From contig JAQIBW010000248.1 of assembly GCA_027858865.1 (NCBI GenBank), forward strand, positions 1-8,776: a stretch of 8,776 nucleotides of DNA, in the 5' to 3' direction. Of this stretch, positions 1 to 4,973 are shown one piece after another (within the stretch, counting starts at the first letter, position 1; every line of letters begins with the position of its first letter). Both the position numbers and the translations under genes were made by a program. The notes below the pieces were generated by a model. The model made no database searches. It saw nothing but the letters and a program-made list of their open reading frames with translations, and was not told the origin of the DNA. This stretch comes from Sulfurimonas sp. GTDB taxonomy: Bacteria; Campylobacterota; Campylobacteria; Campylobacterales; Sulfurimonadaceae.

Positions 1-1
1 T

Positions 2-142
2 GAGTTTCAAATTGGAACTAAAGCTATCATTGAGACTGATTTAAAATGTAAAGGTTGTGGAGTTCAGATACATGTAAAAGAGGGAGAAATTATACCAGAA
101 TGCCCTAAGTGTGGAGTTAATACTCACTGGAAATTAAAATAA
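2..142 (+). CDS. C-terminal end of a zinc-ribbon protein (partial)
   Basis: The open frame enters from the left edge and ends at TAA 140-142, leaving 46 residues. The visible part holds two CxxC knuckles, CKGCG near residues 16-20 and CPKCG near residues 34-38, about 15 residues apart. This is the usual layout of a four-cysteine zinc ribbon or rubredoxin-like fold. The protein ends four residues after HW, so the ribbon is at the extreme C-terminus. The start and any N-terminal domain lie outside the window, so no function can be given. The stop is 19 bases before the next ATG, so it may be co-transcribed with the chemotaxis protein downstream. Zinc binding is inferred from the cysteine spacing only. 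Confidence 0.7.
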   Translation, partial: EFQIGTKAIIETDLKCKGCGVQIHVKEGEIIPECPKCGVNTHWKLK

Positions 143-161
143 AAAAATAAGGATTATTTAT

Positions 162-1052
162 ATGTTATTTGGCGGAATTAAACTTAAACATAATGAGACA
201 ATAGTTACAAACGATCGCCTAAAAGAACTTGAAGAAAAAGCTAAACTGCTTGAAAATATCTTAGCAGACGATTCAATAGATATAGCAAATATTATTTTTA
301 ATAACGCTAAAAATGTAAATGAAGCATCAAAAAAGCGTTTGGGAAGCATCGAGAAAACAAAACAACTCATTGATGGTTTTATATCAAAATCTATAGAGAT
401 TAAAGGAATTACACAAAAATCACAAGAAATTGCAGATAAAACTCTTAGCTCTACAACAAAAAGTAGTGAGTATGTTAATAAACTATCAAATACGCTAGAA
501 CAAAATCATGAACTAACAAACGAATTTCAAGTAGAGCTAACAGAACTATACTCAAAAATAAATGGGATAAATAGATTAGTTGACTCCATTAAAGATATAG
601 CAGATCAGACAAACTTACTTGCTCTAAATGCAGCGATTGAAGCAGCTCGGGCAGGAGAACATGGGAGAGGCTTTGCAGTTGTAGCTGATGAAGTTAGAAA
701 ACTAGCCGATAGTACCAATAAGTCTGCAAATGAAGTTCAAATGGAAATGAATATAATCATGGGAATTTCAAATGATGTGACAGAGCGTCAAGATGGAATG
801 TTAAAAGGTATAGAAGAGAGTGTGTCAATTGCTGAAGATGCTGTAAACATTTTAACTGAGCTTGGGACAAATGCGACGTCTAGTATACAAGAAGTGTCAG
901 TTGCACTAGATTGTATAGATAAACAACTTGAAGATTCTCAAACTATTAAAAATGATATGAATACTGTTGTTGAAGATACAAAAAAAGCCATTGAAGGCTC
1001 TTGTAAAAATATGGATTTGACAAAAGAGCTTATTTTAAAATTAAAGTATTAA
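162..1052 (+). CDS. Soluble methyl-accepting chemotaxis protein, no sensor domain
   Basis: This 296-residue protein carries the conserved signalling hairpin tip of methyl-accepting proteins at about residues 146-190 (IADQTNLLALNAAIEAARAG, then EHGRGFAVVADEVRKLA). That segment is known to bind the CheA kinase and CheW. Heptad-rich helices flank it on both sides. There is no transmembrane segment and no PAS, Cache, globin or CZB domain. Residues 1-45 are only a short charged coiled coil. It is therefore a cytosolic receptor reduced almost to the signalling part. It may sense through a partner protein, possibly the zinc-ribbon protein just upstream, but that is inference. TAAGGA at 147-152 is a good ribosome binding site for ATG 162. 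The stop is one base before the TTG start of the hydrolase gene, which suggests one transcript. Confidence 0.93.
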   Translation: MLFGGIKLKHNETIVTNDRLKELEEKAKLLENILADDSIDIANIIFNNAKNVNEASKKRLGSIEKTKQLIDGFISKSIEIKGITQKSQEIADKTLSSTTKSSEYVNKLSNTLEQNHELTNEFQVELTELYSKINGINRLVDSIKDIADQTNLLALNAAIEAARAGEHGRGFAVVADEVRKLADSTNKSANEVQMEMNIIMGISNDVTERQDGMLKGIEESVSIAEDAVNILTELGTNATSSIQEVSVALDCIDKQLEDSQTIKNDMNTVVEDTKKAIEGSCKNMDLTKELILKLKY

Positions 1053-1053
1053 C

Positions 1054-1923
1054 TTGAAATTTATACTATCTTTACTTCTGCTATCAAATCTGCTTTTAGC
1101 TACTAAAATTGAGCTAGAAATCTTAGGTTCTGGTGGTCCTGAGCTTGATGGTAGAGCCAGTACATCTTACCTGCTTTGGATAGACAATGAGGCTAAACTC
1201 ATAGTCGATATGGGAAGTGGTTCTATGCTTCGTTTTGAGCAAAGTTCTGCAAAGTTAGAGAGTCTAGATGCAGTTGTTCTAACTCATCTTCACATAGATC
1301 ACAGTGTAGATTTACCATCATTCGTAAAGGCTGGTTTTTTTAGTAGTCGTTCTAAAAGCTTAGAAATAATCGCACCTTTTGGGAATGACTTTTTTCCATC
1401 AATAGATGAATATTTAAACTCTCTCTTTGGCTCCAATGGAGCCTACAAATATATGCAAGATGTATTAAGTCCCCAGAGTGATTCATTTCAGATTATTCCT
1501 GTCGAGATTAACTCTAAAACTATTACCAGTAAGAAGTATGAAAAATTTACTCTAAAACTCATAAGCGTACATCATGGCATAGTTCCAGCTCTTGCACTGC
1601 GAATTGATGTAGGAAATAAAAGTATAATCATTAGTGGAGACACCAATAACAAAGATAAGAACATACAAAAGATAGCAAAAGATGCAGATATATTTATTGC
1701 CCATCATGCGATAAGCGAGCACTCAGGTAAATTTGCAAAACAACTTCATATGTCTCCATCTATCATCGCAGATATTGCCAGAGATGCAAAGGTAAAAAAA
1801 GTTGTTTTAACTCATAGAATGAATCGCACACGAACAAAAGAAAAAGAGAGTTTAAAGATTATAAAAAAAGTTTTTAAAGGTGAAGTTATTTTTGCAGAGG
1901 ATAGGATGAGATTAAAACTCTAA
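1054..1923 (+). CDS. Exported metallo-beta-lactamase-fold hydrolase
   Basis: The product is 289 residues. Residues 1-16 form a signal peptide (MKF, a leucine-rich core, then LLLA/TK), so the enzyme is probably periplasmic. The metal-binding motif THLHIDH lies at 77-83 (H78, H80, D82, H83). Further likely ligands are His173/174, the GDT at 195-197 (D196) and the late THR at 253-255 (H254). The order of motifs resembles the ribonuclease Z/arylsulfatase-like branch of the superfamily, but an exported protein is unlikely to process tRNA, and the substrate is unknown. The start is TTG at 1054, one base after the receptor stop. It was chosen because it gives a complete signal peptide. No Shine-Dalgarno is obvious, so translation probably depends on coupling to the upstream gene. 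Confidence 0.85.
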   Translation: MKFILSLLLLSNLLLATKIELEILGSGGPELDGRASTSYLLWIDNEAKLIVDMGSGSMLRFEQSSAKLESLDAVVLTHLHIDHSVDLPSFVKAGFFSSRSKSLEIIAPFGNDFFPSIDEYLNSLFGSNGAYKYMQDVLSPQSDSFQIIPVEINSKTITSKKYEKFTLKLISVHHGIVPALALRIDVGNKSIIISGDTNNKDKNIQKIAKDADIFIAHHAISEHSGKFAKQLHMSPSIIADIARDAKVKKVVLTHRMNRTRTKEKESLKIIKKVFKGEVIFAEDRMRLKL

Positions 1924-1935
1924 AAAGAGTTTTAA
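1912..1935. terminator. Probable bidirectional terminator between convergent genes
   Basis: TTAAAACTC (1912-1920) and GAGTTTTAA (1927-1935) form a perfect 9-bp stem with a six-base A-rich loop. The stem includes the stop codon region of the hydrolase gene. It lies between two converging genes, and each strand ends in GAGTTTT, so it could stop transcription both ways. The stem is AT-rich and the T-run is short, so it may be weak. Confidence 0.5.
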
Positions 1936-1947
1936 TGTCTCGTTGTA

Positions 1948-2217
1948 CTATTTAGAACCACACTTACCAGAGCCACATTTCATAGCTTTCTTTTCATCTT
2001 TTTTCTCACCACCACATTTAGCAGCATCTTTTTTCTCAGCTCCACACTTAGCAGCCGCTTTTTTCTCACCACCACATTTAGCAGTATCTTTTTTCATCGA
2101 GCTTCCACATTTACCTGCTCCACATTTCATAGCTTCTGCTGCACTCGCTGTAGTAGCGCCTAGACCTAGGAATAACATTGCACCTAAAAGAAGTGTTGCT
2201 AAGTTAAATTTTTTCAT
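1948..2217 (-). CDS. Small exported KCG-repeat protein, HvfA-like RiPP metallophore precursor candidate
   Basis: This 89-residue protein has a clear Sec signal peptide at about residues 1-27 (MKK, hydrophobic core, then ATTASAAEA). The mature part is low-complexity and made of Lys, Ala, Gly, Glu and Cys. All seven cysteines (32, 37, 48, 58, 68, 81, 86) occur as KCG. The ends are near mirror copies, MKCGAGKCGSS at 30-40 and MKCGSGKCGSK at 79-89. Between them are three decapeptides of the form AKCGxEKKxA. HvfA-family precursors carry repeated EGKCG motifs whose cysteines are modified by MNIO (DUF692) enzymes to bind copper. The two xGKCG motifs here resemble that, but no DUF692 or DUF2063 gene is in the window. 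It could instead be an unmodified metal-binding or stress peptide. AAAGGG at 2223-2228 is the ribosome binding site. The gene lies downstream of the Crp/Fnr gene on the same strand. Confidence 0.85.
   Translation of the reverse strand: MKKFNLATLLLGAMLFLGLGATTASAAEAMKCGAGKCGSSMKKDTAKCGGEKKAAAKCGAEKKDAAKCGGEKKDEKKAMKCGSGKCGSK
1999..2088 (-). repeat. Three tandem 30-base repeats inside the KCG gene
   Basis: Units at 1999-2028, 2029-2058 and 2059-2088 each begin with TTTTTTCTCA on the plus strand. They encode the decapeptides AKCGGEKKAA-like, AKCGAEKKDA-like and AKCGGEKKDE-like. Units 1 and 3 are nearly identical, while unit 2 differs at several positions. A fourth copy begins at 2089 but diverges after about eight bases. 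The pattern suggests growth by unit duplication, so repeat number may vary between strains. Confidence 0.85.
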
Positions 2218-2245
2218 TTAGAACCCTTTAAATTAATTTGAAACA

Positions 2246-2293
2246 ATTGTATCACAAATATAAATAATAGTTATGTATTGTATGTTACATAAC
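2246..2293 (-). promoter_or_regulatory. Promoter of the KCG gene with a Crp/Fnr-type operator
   Basis: Read on the minus strand, TACAAT at 2251-2246 is preceded by TGA, which gives an extended -10 (TGnTACAAT). Transcription would start near 2239. Upstream is a perfect inverted repeat, GTTATGTA (2270-2277), eight bases, TACATAAC (2286-2293). Within it TGTAT-N6-TTACA has the same register as the Crp consensus TGTGA-N6-TCACA. Its centre lies about 42 bases upstream of the predicted start, the usual position for activation by this family, and it covers the -35 position, where no good hexamer is seen. The adjacent Crp/Fnr protein is the natural candidate ligand. This is inferred, and a different regulator cannot be excluded. 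Confidence 0.55.
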
Positions 2294-2312
2294 TTTAATG
2301 TTTAAGTGTAAA

Positions 2313-2918
2313 CTAACAAATCTCTATTTGTAGCCTAGATAACTTTACTATGCCATTCTTCTCAAAAGCTTTTAGTATTCTGCTCACTACTTCACGCGAA
2401 GTTCCTAAGATATCTCCTAGCTCTTCGTGAGATATTCGTATTTTTTCATTATCTTGAGTCTGTAACCAGTGTAAAAGACGAGTATCAAGTGATGAAAATC
2501 TAATCTCTTCAATCATAGATGCCATAGAATCTAGACGTTTTGCATACTGGTCAAATACATAGCGTTGAAACTCTTTATCTTCTATAAAAAGTCTAGCTAT
2601 AAGCTCAGCAGGGATATCATAACCCTCCAGTTCCGTCTCTGCAATTGCTGTTCCTACCGCTGGAGCACTGTTATATGAACTTGTAAAGTTTACATTACAC
2701 TGTTCTCCTTTTTCAAAGTAATATAAGAGTACACTCTGCCCTTTTTCATGCTGACGAACAACACGAACACGACCCTTTGTTAAAAACAAAATATCGGTAC
2801 ATATATCACCTTGTGAATATAATTGAATTCCTGAAGGTACTTTGATAAACGTCGAAGCGGCTAAAAGTTCCTCTTGAGTCTCTTTTTTCAGCTTATTAAA
2901 AAAATCAAATTCTTGCAC
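2313..2918 (-). CDS. Crp/Fnr-family transcriptional regulator
   Basis: The 201-residue product has a cyclic-nucleotide-binding-type beta-roll at about 20-110 (SGIQLYSQGDICTDILFLTKG, then GQSVLLYYFEKGEQC). A long dimer helix follows at about 115-140, and a C-terminal winged helix at about 140-200 with the recognition segment EELGDILGTSREVVSRIL at 165-182. It lacks the N-terminal cysteine cluster that holds the iron-sulfur centre of true FNR. Cys40, Cys74 and Cys201 are the only cysteines, so the ligand is unknown. The start chosen is GTG 2918, because AAAAGGA (2932-2926) sits seven bases upstream and the product then begins like other family members. A frame up to GTG 3038 would add 40 residues of non-family sequence over the promoter. 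The KCG gene lies 95 bases downstream, and the hydrolase gene is divergent. Confidence 0.9.
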   Translation of the reverse strand: MQEFDFFNKLKKETQEELLAASTFIKVPSGIQLYSQGDICTDILFLTKGRVRVVRQHEKGQSVLLYYFEKGEQCNVNFTSSYNSAPAVGTAIAETELEGYDIPAELIARLFIEDKEFQRYVFDQYAKRLDSMASMIEEIRFSSLDTRLLHWLQTQDNEKIRISHEELGDILGTSREVVSRILKAFEKNGIVKLSRLQIEIC

Positions 2919-2951
2919 GAGGTAATCCTTTTGAGAGAATATATATCTTTT

Positions 2952-2957
2952 AGTATA
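2952..2957 (-). promoter_or_regulatory. Likely -10 box for the Crp/Fnr gene
   Basis: The minus strand reads TATACT here, one mismatch from TATAAT. It is about 34 bases upstream of the GTG start and followed by the strong ribosome binding site. No convincing -35 is present. The region between 2919 and 3069 must serve both this gene and the divergent hydrolase gene. Confidence 0.35.
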
Positions 2958-3069
2958 TCCAAAAAGTACAAGATTATTGATGTATAACAATATCAGCACT
3001 TTAGAGGCTTTATCATATGTTTTAGATAAACTTACCACATCTATAAAAAATAAAGAAGGTATTTTTCAA

Positions 3070-3600
3070 ATGAAACAAAGAGTCTTACTTATACACGGAT
3101 GGGGAGGGAGTAATCATCCTCATTGGCAAAGCTGGTTAGCTGCAGAACTTGCCAAAGATTATGGATGTGTCAGTTTTTTAAAACTTTCAAACTTTGAATT
3201 TCCAAATAAAGATGTCTGGAAACAAGAACTTATAAAAGAGTTAGGTGATTTTAATCCGACTATAGTTATTTGTCATTCACTTGCAAATACCCTTTGGTTT
3301 CATCTGTGCAATGAGGAAAAGATAGCAGATGTTGAGAAACTATTTTTAGTAGCACCTCCAAGTCTAAATTCTAATATAGATGAGTTAGAAAACTTTTTTC
3401 CGGTAACAGTTCCTAAAAATCTTCATGCAAAAGAAGTTCTGCTTGTCTGTTCTACAAATGATCCATACATGAAACTTGAAGATGCTAAGTTGCTGCAAAA
3501 AGAGCTTAACGTAGAAATGAAAATCTTAGAAGATGCAGGACACATAAATGCCGACAGCGGGTTTGGTCCTTGGCCTTGGATATTAGATAAGTTAAAATAG
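3070..3600 (+). CDS. RBBP9/YdeN-type serine alpha/beta hydrolase
   Basis: This 176-residue single-domain hydrolase opens with VLLIHGWGG at 5-13, the oxyanion-hole segment of the RBBP9/YdeN family, followed by the family-typical HxHWQSWL (16-23). The nucleophile elbow is CHSLA at 68-72 (Ser70), in place of the common GHSLG. The acid is Asp131 in STNDPYM and the catalytic histidine is His158 in AGHINADSGFG. The ending GPWPWILDKL is also typical of the family. The triad is complete, so an active esterase or serine hydrolase is likely, with the substrate unknown. It appears cytosolic, with no signal peptide. The start is ATG 3070, placed by the family N-terminus and by AAGAAGG about ten bases upstream. 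The frame is open 31 codons further upstream, but that part shows no family sequence. Confidence 0.88.
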   Translation: MKQRVLLIHGWGGSNHPHWQSWLAAELAKDYGCVSFLKLSNFEFPNKDVWKQELIKELGDFNPTIVICHSLANTLWFHLCNEEKIADVEKLFLVAPPSLNSNIDELENFFPVTVPKNLHAKEVLLVCSTNDPYMKLEDAKLLQKELNVEMKILEDAGHINADSGFGPWPWILDKLK

Positions 3601-3601
3601 A

Positions 3602-3607
3602 TATAAT
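3602..3607 (+). promoter_or_regulatory. Candidate -10 box (TATAAT) for the 66-residue gene
   Basis: A perfect TATAAT lies just after the hydrolase stop and 29 bases before the next ribosome binding site and start. No good -35 is seen at normal spacing. AT-rich intergenic DNA gives chance matches, so confidence is modest. Confidence 0.4.
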
Positions 3608-3636
3608 ATTAATGAAATAAAAAGGGATTTTAAATT

Positions 3637-3837
3637 ATGAACGATACAGTAGAAGAATTAGAGTCAGAACTGCAAGAAGTTTTACTAAATATAGACAATA
3701 TCGCAGCAAGAGTTGTAACAAAAGAGCTAGATGCTTATGAAGGTTTCATGGAATCAGAGAAGTGGAAAAACAGAGTTGTTGAGATTGGTTACGCCTTAAA
3801 AGAAAAAGGTATAGACATTACAACAAGAACTGAATAA
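3637..3837 (+). CDS. Small acidic helical protein, function unknown
   Basis: This is a 66-residue protein with a strong ribosome binding site (AAAAAGGGA, about eight bases before ATG). Residues 1-30 are acidic and have a regular leucine/isoleucine spacing (VEELESELQEVLLNIDNIAA), suggesting an amphipathic helix or short coiled coil. A second helix with aromatic residues follows (YEGFMESEKWKNRVVEIGYAL), and the tail is EKGIDITTRTE. It has no cysteine, signal peptide or membrane segment. I do not recognise a family. It is probably a genuine gene because of its signals and non-random composition. It sits alone between the hydrolase and the next promoter, so its context gives little about its role. 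Confidence 0.7.
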   Translation: MNDTVEELESELQEVLLNIDNIAARVVTKELDAYEGFMESEKWKNRVVEIGYALKEKGIDITTRTE

Positions 3838-3846
3838 ATATTTTTG

Positions 3847-3855
3847 TGCTATAAT
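3847..3855 (+). promoter_or_regulatory. Extended -10 promoter before the 74-residue gene and acetyltransferase
   Basis: TGCTATAAT is a perfect extended -10 (TGnTATAAT) located 27 bases before the ATG at 3883. A start near 3862 leaves room for the AGGAG ribosome binding site. No clear -35 is present, as is common with an extended -10. Confidence 0.65.
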
Positions 3856-3882
3856 TAGCGAATATACAGTAAAGGAGTTGTT

Positions 3883-4107
3883 ATGAATGTGACTCAGTAC
3901 ACGTTTCAATCACCTTACTCTAGTCCAGTTCAAGTTGGAAGGCCTGACCCTAGTTCAAAGAAAGAGACTTCCTCCCAACTAGACACTTCTGGGCTTATTA
4001 AAAGTACAAATACTTCTGTTGGTGATGCCAAAAGTTTTCAAGCTACTCAAACTAAAGAAGTTGAACCTACAGTTGATTCTGGTAGTACCTTAGACATATA
4101 TGCCTAA
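3883..4107 (+). CDS. Small Ser/Thr-rich, probably disordered protein of unknown function
   Basis: The 74-residue product starts at ATG with AAAGGAG eight bases upstream and a perfect extended -10 promoter. It is rich in Ser, Thr, Gln and Pro (for example SPYSSPVQVGRPDPSSKK) and has no cysteine, signal peptide or hydrophobic segment, so it is likely unfolded on its own. The C-terminus SGSTLDIYA is the most ordered-looking part and may be the functional end. The stop overlaps the acetyltransferase start by eight bases, so the two are translated together and may be functionally linked, perhaps as substrate or partner of the acetyltransferase. That link is inference. I do not recognise a family. 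Confidence 0.65.
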   Translation: MNVTQYTFQSPYSSPVQVGRPDPSSKKETSSQLDTSGLIKSTNTSVGDAKSFQATQTKEVEPTVDSGSTLDIYA

Positions 4108-4654
4108 GCCGACGCTTTACTTTCTTAGATCTTCTGAGCAGAAAATTACAACAGATATGCTTCGCTATGCAATGCGTTTAGATGAACTAAACTATTCCCT
4201 AGCCGATTTCCCTGCACTAAAAATCCATGAAAAATTTTATGGTCTATCTACAAAAGACTTAGGACTCTACTCTCTAGTTGAAAACAAGATATCCGGTGCT
4301 GTGTGGATACGTCTTTTAAAACCTGAAGATGCTGCTATGGGTTATGTAGATGCAGAGACACCTATACTAAATATAGCGGTCATTCCAGAGCTTAGAGAAA
4401 AAGGAATCGGCTCAGCTATGCTTAGTCAGTTTTTACAAGAAGCCGGTGCGGTTTTTGAGCAGATAAGCCTAAGTGTTTTACAAGACTCTAAAGCTGTAAA
4501 ACTTTTTGAGAAGTTTGGCTTTGGTAAAGTAGAAGCATCTGAGGGTAAAAGTCCTATTGATGGAAGTAAGGTCTTTACGATGCTAAAAAAACTAGAGATA
4601 AAAGAAGTAGTCAGACCAACTGATGGATATGATCCAAGAAGATGGATGGACTAA
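4100..4654 (+). CDS. GNAT-family N-acetyltransferase
   Basis: This 184-residue protein has the GNAT core at about 58-165. Strand beta-4 and motif A read LNIAVIPELREKGIGSAMLSQ (90-110), with the acetyl-CoA pyrophosphate loop RxxGIG at 99-104. Motif B is ISLSVLQDSKAVKLFEKFGF (122-141). Known members transfer acetyl from acetyl-CoA to an amine, and the acceptor here cannot be read from sequence. Residues 1-55 form an extra N-terminal segment, and the tail VVRPTDGYDPRRWMD is an unusual aromatic and basic end. The ATG overlaps the upstream small gene by eight bases and has only a weak ribosome binding site, so translation is probably coupled. It ends four bases from the convergent ribbon-helix-helix gene. 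Confidence 0.88.
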   Translation: MPKPTLYFLRSSEQKITTDMLRYAMRLDELNYSLADFPALKIHEKFYGLSTKDLGLYSLVENKISGAVWIRLLKPEDAAMGYVDAETPILNIAVIPELREKGIGSAMLSQFLQEAGAVFEQISLSVLQDSKAVKLFEKFGFGKVEASEGKSPIDGSKVFTMLKKLEIKEVVRPTDGYDPRRWMD

Positions 4655-4658
4655 CTTT

Positions 4659-4883
4659 TTAAATATCTAAGTCATCAAAAAACTCATCTGCTGATAGTGG
4701 TTTATTGCTCTCATCTTCCATGGGTTTTTGCTGTAAGCTTAGTGCTTGATAAGCCAAGTACATGTTTAAAGCCTCAGTAAGCATTCTTTGTTTATCTTTA
4801 CCTGTCTGAGCGGACAATATATCTAACTCTTGGATAAGTTCTAAGGGTATGTCAAAGGTTATTGTTTCTACTTTTTCATTCAT
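4659..4883 (-). CDS. Ribbon-helix-helix (CopG-type) protein, orphan antitoxin-like
   Basis: The 74-residue product has an N-terminal ribbon-helix-helix at about 5-46: strand VETITFDIP, then helix LELIQELDILSAQTG, then helix KDKQRMLTEALNMYLAYQ. This fold dimerises and places the strand in the DNA major groove. The acidic tail (MEDESNKPLSADEFFDDLDI) is typical of antitoxins, where it wraps a toxin. No toxin gene is adjacent: the neighbours are an acetyltransferase (convergent) and a DUF234 gene (divergent). GNAT toxins are known partners of ribbon-helix-helix antitoxins, but here the two genes face each other, which is not the usual operon. It may be an orphan repressor. TATAAT and a palindrome precede it. 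The ribosome binding site (AAAGAA) is weak. Confidence 0.82.
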   Translation of the reverse strand: MNEKVETITFDIPLELIQELDILSAQTGKDKQRMLTEALNMYLAYQALSLQQKPMEDESNKPLSADEFFDDLDI

Positions 4884-4905
4884 AATTAATTCTTTATTTT
4901 TTTTG

Positions 4906-4919
4906 ATTGTACAATTATA
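4906..4919 (-). promoter_or_regulatory. -10 box and palindromic operator candidate for the RHH gene
   Basis: On the minus strand TATAAT occupies 4919-4914. Overlapping its downstream end is the perfect 10-base palindrome ATTGTACAAT (4906-4915), over the predicted transcription start. Ribbon-helix-helix proteins commonly repress their own promoters at such sites. The palindrome is short and could be chance in AT-rich DNA. Confidence 0.45.
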
Positions 4920-4940
4920 GCCATCTTCACATTATTGCTG

Positions 4941-4946
4941 TATAAT
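4941..4946 (+). promoter_or_regulatory. -10 box for the DUF234-pheA pair
   Basis: A perfect TATAAT preceded by CTG lies 28 bases before the ATG at 4974. It is back to back with the RHH gene promoter, about 22 bases away, so a protein bound at ATTGTACAAT could affect both. No -35 is clear. Confidence 0.5.
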
Positions 4947-4973
4947 TTCAAAAACAAACCAAAGGCTTCTCTC

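Noticed and set aside
158..370. Minus-strand frame rich in Phe and Ser over the start of the receptor gene
   Set aside because: It is the complement of the coiled-coil coding sequence, with no signals of its own.
1999..2088. CRISPR-like array because of regular 30-base repeats
   Set aside because: The repeats are contiguous without spacers and are in frame in a coding sequence.
1943..2221. Plus-strand open frame with HLPEPH and FFSPPHLA repeats
   Set aside because: It is the antisense shadow of the KCG-repeat gene; the repeats mirror the 30-base coding repeats, and the minus strand has the signal peptide and ribosome binding site.
2919..3038. 40-residue N-terminal extension of the Crp/Fnr protein, starting at GTG 3038
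   Set aside because: It spans the likely promoter, and AAAAGGA seven bases before GTG 2918 gives the expected family N-terminus.
2977..3069. Upstream extension of the alpha/beta hydrolase frame (31 extra residues)
   Set aside because: It has no family-like sequence, overlaps the promoter region of the divergent regulator, and a good ribosome binding site precedes ATG 3070.
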